Assembly (NCBI GenBank): GCA_965246925.1
Contig: OZ251994.1
Span: 2,790,001 to 2,854,000 of the forward strand
Origin: JANPPS01 sp965246925
GTDB taxonomy: Bacteria; Pseudomonadota; Alphaproteobacteria; Acetobacterales; Acetobacteraceae
DNA length: 64,000 bases
Reading direction: 5' to 3'
The translations under genes and the position numbers were made by a program. The notes beneath the pieces are model-generated. The model did no database searches. It was not told where the DNA came from and saw only the letters and a program-made list of their open reading frames with translations. Shown in pieces: positions 41,783 to 51,009 of the stretch. Numbering within the stretch: the stretch's first letter is position 1; each line of letters starts with the position of its first letter.

Positions 41783-44434
41783 ATGCCCAGCAGCAATGAC
41801 ATCCGTGCCGCTTTCCTTGAATTCTTTGTCCAGCATGGCCATCAGCGTGTTGCAAGCAGCTCCCTTGTTCCACGCAACGATCCAACGCTGCTATTTACAA
41901 ATAGTGGTATGGTGCAATTCAAGAACGTATTCACAGGCCAAGAACGCCGGCCTTACAGAACCGCGACAACGGCTCAGAAGTGTGTCAGAGCTGGGGGAAA
42001 GCATAACGACCTCGATAACGTTGGCTACACCGCCCGGCATCATACCTTCTTCGAGATGCTTGGGAACTTTAGTTTCGGAGATTATTTCAAGCCCGTTGCG
42101 ATCGAAAATGCCTGGACGCTTCTGACAAAGGACTTCGGCCTTTCGAAAGATAAACTGTTAGTCACGGTCTATTCTGACGATGATGAAGCCGCGTCTCTTT
42201 GGCGTAAGATAGCAGGACTGCCGGAAGATCGCATTATTAGGATCGGTTCCGCCGACAATTTTTGGCGAATGGGGGACACAGGCCCTTGCGGCCCGTGTTC
42301 CGAAATCTTCTTTGATCACGGTCCGGACATACCGGGTGGTCCACCTGGCTCCACTAATGAGGATGGAGACCGGTTCATTGAAATCTGGAATCTCGTCTTC
42401 ATGCAATACGAGGAGGACCCGCCGGGCACCCGCACTCCTCTGCCGCACCCATCGATCGACACGGGGATGGGCTTCGAGCGGTTCGTGGCGGTGATGCAGG
42501 GTAAGCACAACAACTACGATATCGACATGATGCGGGCGCTCGTCCTCGCCAGCTCTGAAGTTACAGGTCAGGACGCGGATGGATCGTTCAAGATGAGCCA
42601 CCGCGTAGTTGCAGACCATCTGCGCAGTGCTTCCTTTTTAGTGGCCGACGGTATTTTGCCTGCTCGCGATGGACGCGGCTATGTATTGCGGCGCATTATG
42701 CGCCGGGCCATGCGGCATTTACACCTTATGGGTACGCGAGAGGCCGTTTTCTATCGCCTCGTCCCTGCGCTCATCCGGCAAATGGGTGCGGCTTACCCCG
42801 AACTTGCTCAGGCGGAGCCGATCATTGTCGAAACGATGCGGCTTGAGGAGGACCGGTTCAAAGCGATGCTGGGTCGGGGACTGAGTCTCCTGGAAGAGGA
42901 GACGAACCGGCTCGGGAGCGGGGGACGGCTGCCCGGTGAGGTTGCGTTCAAGCTCTACGACACATTTGGGTTTCCTTTGGATCTTACCCAGGATGCCATG
43001 CGAGAGCAGGGGCGGGAGATTGACATCGCTGGCTTCGAAGCCGCTATGCAGGAGCAACGGCGCCGGGCGAGGGCGGCCTGGACGGGGTCTGGCGATACAG
43101 CGACAGAGAGAGTGTGGTTCGACTTGCAAGAACGCGTCTCTCCGACCGAGTTTCTCGGCTACGGGACGGAAAAAGCGGAAGCACAGGTCCTTTCAATTGT
43201 TCATAAGGGATCCGAAGTTCCTTTCGCCGACGCCGGGTCCGAAGTATCGTTGATCCTCAATCAAACTCCGTTTTATGCCGAAAGCGGGGGGCAAGTTGGT
43301 GACTCAGGACTGATCTCTGGTCCGGATGGATTAAAGATTACGGTCTCGGATACAAAAAAGAAGGCCGGAGGACTGACGGCTCATGAAGGCTTTGTGTCGG
43401 AGGGACGTGCGGTAGCCGGGATAGCGGTTTTGGCGGAAGTCGATCATCAACGCCGGACGGCAATACGTTCTCACCACAGCGCGACCCATTTACTACACGC
43501 GGCCCTACGCCAGACATTGGGTGATCACGTGTCCCAGAAAGGCAGCCTGAATGCTCCGGACCGGCTGCGCTTCGATGTGAGCCAACCAACTCCGATCGGC
43601 AGGGCCGTGCTCAAAACGGTTGAAATGATTGTAAATGACCGAATAAGGGAAAATACCGACGTGACCACCCGCCTAATGACCCCGGACGCCGCGGTGGCGC
43701 AGGGCGCCATGGCGTTATTCGGCGAGAAATATGGCGACGAGGTCCGTGTCGTGGGTATGGGTGCCCCACTGATTGAGGGCGAGAAGCCCTTTTCGGTCGA
43801 GTTGTGCGGCGGCACACATGTTCGGCGAACCGGAGACATTGGGTTATTCAAGATCGTCTCGGAAGGCGCAGTCAGTGCCGGGGTGCGCCGAATTGAGGCG
43901 ATCGCTGGAGCGGCCGCGTTTTCCGCTATCGTCGCCTCCGAACGACGTATTGCAGAACTGAGCAGCTTAGTCCGGTCAAATCCGGCAGAACTGCTCGATA
44001 GAGTCTCTCAGATCGTCGAAGATCGCAAGCGGCTGGAGCGCCAGGTTTCAGAGTTACAGCAGAAGCTTGCCATCTCAGCGCCGGCACTTGCTGCCGAGGT
44101 GATCGGTTCAATCCAATTTCAGCCCCAGATCATGGCCGACGTTCCCGGCCGTGAACTCAAAACTATTGCGGAGGCGTTGCTAAGGCAGCTGCAAAACGGT
44201 GTCGTGGCTGTCATCTCTACTGCTGAAGGCAAAGTCAGTGCTTCTGTAGCCGTGTCAGCTGATTTGGTTGACCGTGTCGACGCGGTCGCGCTCGTAAGAG
44301 CATTAAGCGCTGCGACGGGGGGAAAGGGAGGCGGGGGCAAAAGAGAGCTTGCCCAAGGAGGGGGGCCGGATGTCGACGGGATCGGGGCGGGATTGGACGC
44401 GATCCGTAAAGTTTTACGTGAGTTGCAGCCGTAA
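41783..44434 (+). CDS. alaS: alanyl-tRNA synthetase
   Basis: 883 residues. Class II motifs at the N-terminus (SSLVPRNDPTLLFTNSGMVQFKNVF; GMGFERF), the editing-domain HxxxH (RSHHSATHLLHAAL) and CGGTHV, and a C-terminal domain with the GGKGGGG linker. Charges tRNA-Ala and edits Ser/Gly mischarging. Preceded by ~155 non-coding bases. Intermediate GC. recA-alaS neighbourhood is conserved in many alphaproteobacteria. Confidence 0.97.
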   Translation: MPSSNDIRAAFLEFFVQHGHQRVASSSLVPRNDPTLLFTNSGMVQFKNVFTGQERRPYRTATTAQKCVRAGGKHNDLDNVGYTARHHTFFEMLGNFSFGDYFKPVAIENAWTLLTKDFGLSKDKLLVTVYSDDDEAASLWRKIAGLPEDRIIRIGSADNFWRMGDTGPCGPCSEIFFDHGPDIPGGPPGSTNEDGDRFIEIWNLVFMQYEEDPPGTRTPLPHPSIDTGMGFERFVAVMQGKHNNYDIDMMRALVLASSEVTGQDADGSFKMSHRVVADHLRSASFLVADGILPARDGRGYVLRRIMRRAMRHLHLMGTREAVFYRLVPALIRQMGAAYPELAQAEPIIVETMRLEEDRFKAMLGRGLSLLEEETNRLGSGGRLPGEVAFKLYDTFGFPLDLTQDAMREQGREIDIAGFEAAMQEQRRRARAAWTGSGDTATERVWFDLQERVSPTEFLGYGTEKAEAQVLSIVHKGSEVPFADAGSEVSLILNQTPFYAESGGQVGDSGLISGPDGLKITVSDTKKKAGGLTAHEGFVSEGRAVAGIAVLAEVDHQRRTAIRSHHSATHLLHAALRQTLGDHVSQKGSLNAPDRLRFDVSQPTPIGRAVLKTVEMIVNDRIRENTDVTTRLMTPDAAVAQGAMALFGEKYGDEVRVVGMGAPLIEGEKPFSVELCGGTHVRRTGDIGLFKIVSEGAVSAGVRRIEAIAGAAAFSAIVASERRIAELSSLVRSNPAELLDRVSQIVEDRKRLERQVSELQQKLAISAPALAAEVIGSIQFQPQIMADVPGRELKTIAEALLRQLQNGVVAVISTAEGKVSASVAVSADLVDRVDAVALVRALSAATGGKGGGGKRELAQGGGPDVDGIGAGLDAIRKVLRELQP

Positions 44435-44568
44435 AAGGCGTGCATCACAGAGTTGTGATCCAGCTTATCAATGTCTAACCTTACCTGACAACGGTTTTCA
44501 AAACTTTCCGATATCAAACAAATCGCTACCGTCATAACGTGTGCGCAGTTCAGCTCTGGAGTGCAGCT

Positions 44569-45375
44569 ATGGCCCTCGTTCATAAAATAGTCCTGCTTGG
44601 CGGCGTCGTTCTCTCATTATGCGCCTCCGCCGCTTCTGCCGCGCCGATCCCCGTTACGCTCAGTCCCGGCTCTGCGGGACTGAACGGCGGCAACTTTACC
44701 GCAACCAAGCTCAATCTACTTGATTACGCGAGGGTCGACCTGGGCACTACAACAGGCGGCACGACGCAATTCAAAGAGACTGGCTTCCTACTGGTCAACA
44801 ATGTGCAGTTGGGGAGCAATACGCCGTTCGCACTGCCTATCACCGGTTCCGGTTACGAGCTGTATATCCAGTTCAGCGCGACAGGTTCGCAAAACGCTCC
44901 GACTTTCAACGGTGCCTCGACAGGAACCTATTCTACGTTGGATGCGACACTCTTTGGCGTGAACGGGCCCGCGGTATTTGGCCTGACAAATCAAGATGCG
45001 TCGGGCAATGCCACAGGAACAAGCCAGCCTTTCATCACGGCATCGGGGGCGCCGGTTGCGCTTGCGACTGGATCGCTGATCAACGGCACGACGACCTTCA
45101 CCCTCAATCCCTTGGGCGCCGGATCGAACCTGACCGAGACGTTCAACCCCATCCCTGGCTTCGTGGTTAGTCCGTCCAACCTGGCTCTCGATTTGTCAGG
45201 TGCATTCAACAACAACTCACAGATCATCACAGTCGCAAACGGTGGCTCGACGTTTTTGCTCAACGGTGGCGGTGGCGACGCTTCCTTCGTTGCAGTGCCG
45301 GAGCCCGCGACTCTGGGTTTGATCGCGGTTGGGATGGCCGCCCTCGGGGCCACTCGCCGTCGCCGTTCAGCCTAA
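44569..45375 (+). CDS. secreted PEP-CTERM sorting-domain protein
   Basis: 268 residues from the ATG at 44569 (GGAG 8 bases upstream). Signal peptide of ~25 residues ending ASAASAA. The mature part is Gly/Thr/Asn-rich beta sequence without Cys. The C-terminus VPEPATLGLIAVGMAALGATRRRRSA is a canonical PEP-CTERM tripartite signal (PEP box, membrane helix, Arg cluster), recognised by exosortase. No exosortase gene is in the window, so it must lie elsewhere. The E1-nitroreductase fusion follows after 45 bases. Confidence 0.92.
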   Translation: MALVHKIVLLGGVVLSLCASAASAAPIPVTLSPGSAGLNGGNFTATKLNLLDYARVDLGTTTGGTTQFKETGFLLVNNVQLGSNTPFALPITGSGYELYIQFSATGSQNAPTFNGASTGTYSTLDATLFGVNGPAVFGLTNQDASGNATGTSQPFITASGAPVALATGSLINGTTTFTLNPLGAGSNLTETFNPIPGFVVSPSNLALDLSGAFNNNSQIITVANGGSTFLLNGGGGDASFVAVPEPATLGLIAVGMAALGATRRRRSA

Positions 45376-45420
45376 CAAGGCCGGCCGGGTTCTCAGCCGC
45401 AAACCGGGCGAGGCGGGGCC

Positions 45421-47409
45421 ATGCAAGACCATGGCCCCGCATCATTCAACTATCACGACGCGTTTGATCGCAATATCGGTTGGGTAACTCAGGCGGAGCA
45501 GGATATTCTTCGCACCCGGCGGGTCGCGATCGCTGGCCTAGGCGGAGTGGGAGGGGTCCATCTGCTGACGCTGGCCCGGCTCGGTATCGGTTGTTTCACC
45601 ATCGCTGATTTCGATGAGTTTGCCATAGCAAACTTCAACAGGCAGGCCGGAGCAAACATCAAGACTTTAGGCCTCTGGAAAATCGAAGTCATGGCCAGTC
45701 AGGCCAAAGAAATCAATCCCTCTATCGATTTGAGGCTGTTTCCAAATGGTGTCACGGGTGATACCATCGATGCTTTTCTTGCTGACGCTGATCTGTTCGT
45801 AGACGGTATTGATTTCTTCGCCCTGGACATACGCCGCGCCGTTTTTGCTCGAGCGTCCGAGAAAGGCATTCCCGCTCTAACGGCTGCACCGTTGGGGATG
45901 GGAGTGGGGTTGCTAGCGTTCCTGCCTGGTAAGATGACGTTCGAGCAATACTTCCGCCTAGAAGGCAAACCAGAGCGGGAACAGTATCTTCGTTTCCTCA
46001 TCGGCCTTGCACCGAAGGGGCTCCACCAGTCATACTTAGTCGATCCTACCCGGGTCGATCTCGCAGCCAAGCGTGGTCCATCTACCGTCGCGGCGTGCCA
46101 ACTCTGTGCCGGGCAGACCGCGGCCGTGGCGGTGCGTCTATTATTGCATCGGGCCGGCGTTCGTTGTGCGCCCTTCAGCTCGCAATTCGACGCTTACACC
46201 GGTAAGCTTGCAACGAGCCGTCTTGTGTTTGGTAATAATGGTCCATTGCAGCGCTTGCGGCTTGGTGCCGCCCGCCGTTTGCTGGCCCGTCTGCCAAGGG
46301 CAAAGGTATCGGAGCCGCAGTCGATGCGCCCGGTCGAAAGTGTCCTGAGTTATGGCCGGTGGACGCCAAGTGGAGATAATGCGCAACCTTGGCGATTCTA
46401 CATCATAGATGCATTAAGCGCCGACATAGACTTTAAGGGCGGCGATCATGGTGACATCTATGACTTTCGTGATCATGAACCCACGACGCTGTCTGCCGGA
46501 ATGTTGCTCGAAACACTAAGGATTGCCGCCCGTTATTTGGGATGGAAGTTGAGCTGGAGGCTGACCGCTTCAACGATCATCCGTATCGAGCTAGAGGCGA
46601 CTGTGCCTGATCCGGGTAACAAGCTATTTCCTTTCATACCGATCCGGTCGGTCGATCGCCGCCCCTACCAGTGGCGTAGGCTACGCCCGCATGAGATCGA
46701 ACAACTGACCGAGGCGCTCGGTCCTGATCTGATCATCGATTGGCACCAGGACTGGAGCAGCCGGCGGCGGATAGCCCGGCTTGGTGCCGCCGCGACCGCG
46801 ATCCGGCTGCGAGCCTCGGGCGCCTATGACGTGCATCGCCGGGTGATCGACTGGAAGGAACGTGATAGCCCGACCGGCATTCCCGCTGGCGCCGTTGGGG
46901 TGGATCGTCTAACCCTCGCCCTCATGCGCTGGACGATGCAGAGTTGGCGCCGGGTATCCTGGCTCAATACAGTGCTGGGAACCGGCGCCATCTCGATGCA
47001 GTTGGACCAATGGCCCGGGTGGCGTTCCGCGGCTTTTTTCACCATAAAGCAGACGCCCGACAGTAGTAAGCGCGGCACGGTCTCAAACATATTGGTAGCG
47101 GGCCATCATATTCAGCGGTTTTGGCTTACGGCCGCCCGCTTAGGTCTAGCAATGCAGCCAGCCTATGCGACATTGATATTTGCGCATTACGGCGAGCATC
47201 CGGGCCTGTTTACCGATCAGCCCGGGCTACAAGCCAGGGCTACGCGCCTTGCCGGTCGTTTTCGCAGTGTTTTTCATGCTTCGGCAGACGAATTCCTATT
47301 CATCGGCCGAATAGGGGAGCCGATTGCCCGGCGCCCGCGCGGCCGGTCAGTTCGGCGCGCGCTGGATGCATTGATGGGGGAGACTAGGCCGCCAGACGCT
47401 GTTCCATGA
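45421..47409 (+). CDS. ThiF/E1-like adenylyltransferase fused to a nitroreductase domain
   Basis: 662 residues. Residues ~10-290: E1-like Rossmann domain with AIAGLGGVGGVHLLTLARLG (ATP loop), IADFDEFAIANFNRQ (Asp, Asn and Arg that contact ATP) and a single CQLC; the second Cys pair of MoeB/ThiF Zn sites is absent. Residues ~310-660: nitroreductase-like FMN domain, with VLSYGRWTPSGDNAQPWRFYII and ILVAGHHIQRFWLTAARLGLAMQPAY, and a C-terminal FIGRIGEP. The architecture resembles mycobacterial Rv1355c/MoeY-type proteins; the function of that family is not settled. ATG with GAGG 9 bases upstream. Its 3' end overlaps the convergent acyltransferase gene by 26 bases. Confidence 0.85.
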   Translation: MQDHGPASFNYHDAFDRNIGWVTQAEQDILRTRRVAIAGLGGVGGVHLLTLARLGIGCFTIADFDEFAIANFNRQAGANIKTLGLWKIEVMASQAKEINPSIDLRLFPNGVTGDTIDAFLADADLFVDGIDFFALDIRRAVFARASEKGIPALTAAPLGMGVGLLAFLPGKMTFEQYFRLEGKPEREQYLRFLIGLAPKGLHQSYLVDPTRVDLAAKRGPSTVAACQLCAGQTAAVAVRLLLHRAGVRCAPFSSQFDAYTGKLATSRLVFGNNGPLQRLRLGAARRLLARLPRAKVSEPQSMRPVESVLSYGRWTPSGDNAQPWRFYIIDALSADIDFKGGDHGDIYDFRDHEPTTLSAGMLLETLRIAARYLGWKLSWRLTASTIIRIELEATVPDPGNKLFPFIPIRSVDRRPYQWRRLRPHEIEQLTEALGPDLIIDWHQDWSSRRRIARLGAAATAIRLRASGAYDVHRRVIDWKERDSPTGIPAGAVGVDRLTLALMRWTMQSWRRVSWLNTVLGTGAISMQLDQWPGWRSAAFFTIKQTPDSSKRGTVSNILVAGHHIQRFWLTAARLGLAMQPAYATLIFAHYGEHPGLFTDQPGLQARATRLAGRFRSVFHASADEFLFIGRIGEPIARRPRGRSVRRALDALMGETRPPDAVP

Positions 47410-48052
47410 ATGGCCAAAGCGCTCCTTCGTCCGTTATGTAGTCGAAAACTGGGCGGGCCTCCTTGAACAGGCGGTATAGCACGCCGTCGATCCGCGCGGC
47501 GGCCGGCTGCCGTAGTCCGTGATACTCAACCATGGGGCCGAGCGGCTGGAAATAGATCGACGTTCCCTGCAACAACCGGAGCAGACTGCGCTCCATCACC
47601 GCGCACCAATGGGTAAGGCCGGCATCCTGACTGATCTGCAGGATTCCCTGCATCAAACCCAGGCGCATCAACGCTCCCGCAGCACCGGCACTGGTCCGGC
47701 GAGTTTTGGACACGGCGAACCGGGAAATTTCACCCGTACTCTGTAGCGGAAGATGCCGTGTTATGACTTGGTCGCACACTCCATGCATGGGCAGGGTACG
47801 CCCGGGTAGGACGACGCGAACGGTTCCGACGACCTGCCGGGTCCGCAAGCACCGTAACAGCACGTGTCTAGAATGTGGGTCGAACTTGTCGTGCTCCAGG
47901 CCATCGTGGCCGGCCTCGTAGGTGCGTTCGACGCAGTACACCTGATGCCGGACCCGAAAGGCTTCTGTGATCAACTCGGCGCTGGTTGCGATCTCTACCC
48001 GAAATTCTTGCCGGGCGGCGGCTAGGGCGGTTTCAAGGCAGCGGTCGCTCAT
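47384..48052 (-). CDS. PEP-CTERM/exosortase-system-associated acyltransferase (LuxI-like GNAT fold)
   Basis: 222 residues from the ATG at 48052 (GGAGG 7 bases upstream); longer starts to 48154 lack a site. N-terminal FRVEIATSAELITEAFRVRHQVYCVERTYE is the autoinducer-synthase/FeeM-like opening, with R-x-x-V-Y and GTVRVVLPG strands, ISRFAVSKTRR and HWCAVMERSLLRLL. This is the pattern of the acyltransferase repeatedly found near exosortase systems (TIGR03694-like, recalled). Acyl donor and acceptor are unknown. Convergent with, and overlapping, the E1-nitroreductase gene. Confidence 0.85.
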   Translation of the reverse strand: MSDRCLETALAAARQEFRVEIATSAELITEAFRVRHQVYCVERTYEAGHDGLEHDKFDPHSRHVLLRCLRTRQVVGTVRVVLPGRTLPMHGVCDQVITRHLPLQSTGEISRFAVSKTRRTSAGAAGALMRLGLMQGILQISQDAGLTHWCAVMERSLLRLLQGTSIYFQPLGPMVEYHGLRQPAAARIDGVLYRLFKEARPVFDYITDEGALWPFMEQRLAA

Positions 48053-48337
48053 GCAGATCCTCCGCCGAGGCATAGCAAGATTGCGCCTCGCGGGACCGTG
48101 ATCACATATTAAGTATCGGTTTACAAGTCGTGAACTGTAGGAAAAAGTCAGCAATGGCTTAAAGGATTAAGGATTGGGATCAGTATGTCAGGCTTAGACG
48201 GATTATTAGATAAAATCACCAAGAGTTAGTTCTAAAATATGTATTCTGAAGGAAACTGCCTGGAACTCACTATGCCAGCAAAACCTGTTCTTAATCAATT
48301 TCCAAACCGGAATTACATGTTTCGCATGCATTTTCAT
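48053..48337. other. AT-rich intergenic region with a possible 14-codon ORF
   Basis: The 285 bases between two minus-strand genes are much more AT-rich than the neighbours. They should contain the acyltransferase promoter. On the plus strand an ATG at 48185 opens a 14-residue frame (MSGLDGLLDKITKS, stop 48227-48229), and a 46-codon frame begins near 48239; neither has a strong ribosome site. No homolog recognised. Confidence 0.3.
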
Positions 48338-49189
48338 TCAGACACCGTAACGCTTAAACCAGGCCAACATGCGTGACCAGCCGTCGGCCGCGGCCTCTGG
48401 GCGATAGCTTGGCCGGTAGTCGGCGTGAAATCCGTGCGGGGCGTCCGGGAAGATCTTCAGCTCGACCGTCTTGCCTGCTGCCGTTGCCCGCGCTGCGGCA
48501 TCCTCGGCCGCACTCACGGGAATACCGGTGTCCTGCCCGCCATAGAGGCCGAGCAAGGGCGCGTGCAAGCTGGTAGCGACACTGCTGGCGGTCTGAGGCT
48601 GAATGGGGCTAGGCGTGCCCCCCAGGGGCCCATACCAAGCCACAGCGGCCCTCACGACTGGACTATGAGCCGCGTATAGCCAGGTGTTCCGCCCACCCCG
48701 GCAGAACCCAGTCACGGCAAGCCGCGACAGGTCGCCGCCATTTTGACCAGCCCACGCCGCGGCTGAATCCAGATCGCTCATGACCTGTTGATCCGGTGCC
48801 TTGCTGATCACGTCGCGTACGATGGCCGAGGCGTCCGTCATCGTCGATAGGTCGGCGATCCGTGCATAGATTTCTGGCGCAACCGCCATGTATCCTGCTT
48901 GGGCTAACCGCCGGCAGACGTCTTTTATATATTCATGAACTCCAAAGATCTCCTCGTTCACCAAAACAAAGGGAAACGGCCCGGATCCCGCCGGGCGGGC
49001 AGCGTAGCCCGGGAGCATGCCGTCGGCGACTGGGATTTTCACCTCACCCGCGGCCAGGCCGTCCGTCCCGGTGTGGATCGCCTGTGCATCAACCCGCGTC
49101 GTGGCGAGGGTTAGGCCAGTAATCAGCCCGGTCATGACCATGCCGCGCCGAGGCAGGGTGGCTGTCTTCAACCCGTCCAAACCATCCAT
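48338..49189 (-). CDS. secreted dienelactone hydrolase family protein
   Basis: 283 residues from the ATG at 49189 (GGGAGC 8 bases upstream). N-terminal PRRGMVMTGLITGLTLATTRVDAQA is a Tat-type signal. Alpha/beta hydrolase with nucleophile Cys in VTGFCRGGR, acid Asp in GGQDTGIP, and His in DAPHGFHAD. Dienelactone hydrolases open lactone rings in aromatic degradation; the exported form suggests an extracytoplasmic substrate. Confidence 0.9.
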   Translation of the reverse strand: MDGLDGLKTATLPRRGMVMTGLITGLTLATTRVDAQAIHTGTDGLAAGEVKIPVADGMLPGYAARPAGSGPFPFVLVNEEIFGVHEYIKDVCRRLAQAGYMAVAPEIYARIADLSTMTDASAIVRDVISKAPDQQVMSDLDSAAAWAGQNGGDLSRLAVTGFCRGGRNTWLYAAHSPVVRAAVAWYGPLGGTPSPIQPQTASSVATSLHAPLLGLYGGQDTGIPVSAAEDAAARATAAGKTVELKIFPDAPHGFHADYRPSYRPEAAADGWSRMLAWFKRYGV

Positions 49190-49288
49190 CTTAGTTGCTC
49201 CCAAGCCTCGATCTGCCCACACTGGCTACGTCTCTTCAAAGGCAGTCCGACCATTGCACCGCATAGTACCTCGATCAACCCGGCCACA

Positions 49289-49831
49289 ATGTCGATAAGG
49301 GTTTACCTTGCTGGCCCCGATGTGTTCTTCCCGGACCCGTTGGCCTGGGCCGGGCGGAAGGCGGCGATCTGCCGGGCGCAGGGACTGGTGCCGGTGACGC
49401 CGTTCGACCCGGTGCCGGAGCCACCTGCCTGGTCCAAGCTGCCCGAGGCCGACCGCATCGCCCGGCGCAACGAGGCCCATATTCGTGGCTGCACGGCTGT
49501 GATCGCCAACTTGACGCCGTTCCGGGGTGTGAGCGCGGATGCAGGCACGGTGTATGAAGTTGGGTTTGCACGCGCGTTGTGTATTCCCGTGTTCGCCTAT
49601 AGTAATATTCGCGAGTTCTTTGAGGAGCGTAGCGGGCGAAGTGTGGATGGCCTACATATCGAGCGGTTTGGACTTAACGAAAACCTAATGATCGACTGTG
49701 CCGTGCGGGAGGCAGGTGCGTTTTTCGTGCAGCATACGGAGGACCGGTGGACCAATCTTACAGCTTTCATGGAGTGCGTGAATTGCTGTGCGCTATCATT
49801 TCGGCCGATTTGCGGCACCGTCTCGCCCTGA
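49289..49831 (+). CDS. nucleoside 2-deoxyribosyltransferase family protein
   Basis: 180 residues. VYLAGPDVFFPD is the family opening, followed by NEAHIRGCTAVIANLTPFRGVSADAGTVYEVGFARAL with the catalytic Glu, and the terminal FGLNENLMI. Transfers deoxyribose between bases or hydrolyses nucleotides (DUF-like relatives). No partner gene; tail-to-tail with purK. Confidence 0.88.
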   Translation: MSIRVYLAGPDVFFPDPLAWAGRKAAICRAQGLVPVTPFDPVPEPPAWSKLPEADRIARRNEAHIRGCTAVIANLTPFRGVSADAGTVYEVGFARALCIPVFAYSNIREFFEERSGRSVDGLHIERFGLNENLMIDCAVREAGAFFVQHTEDRWTNLTAFMECVNCCALSFRPICGTVSP

Positions 49832-49887
49832 CTTTGGGCAGGCCTGGCTTTATTGGTCTGGATCGCTTCCAAGTGGGCTTTCAATAG

Positions 49888-51009
49888 CTAAACCATGGAG
49901 CTGAGCGTAAGAGCGCGAGCCGTTTGTGCATCAGGCAAAGTTCCGTAAGTATAAAGCCGCGTCACATGTCCCATCTTCCGCCCCGGCCGTGCCTCCGCCT
50001 TGCCATACAGGTGCGGGATCAGACCTTCGGCCGACACGATCTGTGGCCACAGCGCCGCCTCCTCCGGGCCCACCAGGTTCTTCATGATCGCATCCGAATG
50101 CCGGCTCGCCCGCGGTAAGGGCAACCCAGTTATCGCCCGGATATGCATGTCGAATTGGCTATACGGGCACGCGTCGATCGTCCAATGGCCGGAATTATGC
50201 GGACGCGGTGCAATTTCGTTAACCAATACCCGGCCATCCCGGGTCACGAACATCTCCACCGCCAGCAGCCCCACCAGCGCCAGCGCCTCCGCCACGCGCC
50301 AGGCTACGCTTGACGCCTCGGCCGCCACCGCCGCGGTGACACCCGCCGGCGCCAGGGTCATATCCAGTATGCCGTCCCGGTGCCGGTTTTCCACCACGTC
50401 GAACACGGCGCCCGTGCCGTCCAGGCCGCGCGCCACGATCACACTGACTTCGCACGCATAATCGACGAAGCCCTCCAGCAGCAACGGCTTGGGCGCCAGC
50501 CCCGCCCAGGCGGCATCGAACTCGGACGCCGCCCGCAGCACCGCCTGACCCTTGCCGTCATAGCCGAGCCGGGTGGTTTTCAGCACCGCCGGCATTGCGA
50601 TCGGCGCCAGATCCAGCGCCTCCCGGCTCGTGATCTCGCACCACGGCGCCGTTGGCACGCCCGCGCCGGCCAGGAACGACTTTTCCAGCACCCGGTCCTG
50701 GCTCACGCGCAATACGGCAGGGGAGGGGCGGACGGGGCGGAGCGACGCCAGCAAATCCAACCCGGAGGCGCTCACATTCTCGAATTCGAAGGTGATGACA
50801 TCTACCGCGCGGGCAAAGGCGCGGAGCGTATGCGGGTCCTCATACTCGCCCAGCGTGTGCGCGGCCGAGACCTGGGCGGCCGGGCTGTCCGGCTCGGGCG
50901 ACAGGATGTGGCACCGGTAGCCGAGCCGTGCCGCCGCCAGCGCCGACATCCGGCCCAGCTGCCCGCCGCCCACGATTCCGATCGTGGCGTTGGGCGGAAG
51001 CGGCGTCAC
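49888..51009 (-). CDS. purK: 5-(carboxyamino)imidazole ribonucleotide synthase
   Basis: 373 residues, ATP-grasp. Begins IGIVGGGQLGRMSALAAARLGY, with DVITFEFENVSA, KTTRLGYDGKGQAVL, and LVNEIAPRPHNSGHWTIDA. Converts AIR + HCO3- + ATP to N5-CAIR; works with PurE, whose stop overlaps its start (ATGA). Confidence 0.96.
   Translation of the reverse strand: MTPLPPNATIGIVGGGQLGRMSALAAARLGYRCHILSPEPDSPAAQVSAAHTLGEYEDPHTLRAFARAVDVITFEFENVSASGLDLLASLRPVRPSPAVLRVSQDRVLEKSFLAGAGVPTAPWCEITSREALDLAPIAMPAVLKTTRLGYDGKGQAVLRAASEFDAAWAGLAPKPLLLEGFVDYACEVSVIVARGLDGTGAVFDVVENRHRDGILDMTLAPAGVTAAVAAEASSVAWRVAEALALVGLLAVEMFVTRDGRVLVNEIAPRPHNSGHWTIDACPYSQFDMHIRAITGLPLPRASRHSDAIMKNLVGPEEAALWPQIVSAEGLIPHLYGKAEARPGRKMGHVTRLYTYGTLPDAQTARALTLSSMV

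Noticed and set aside
48239..48379. 46-codon plus-strand frame overlapping the dienelactone hydrolase end
   Set aside because: No ribosome site, antisense to the hydrolase 3' end, and no conserved pattern.
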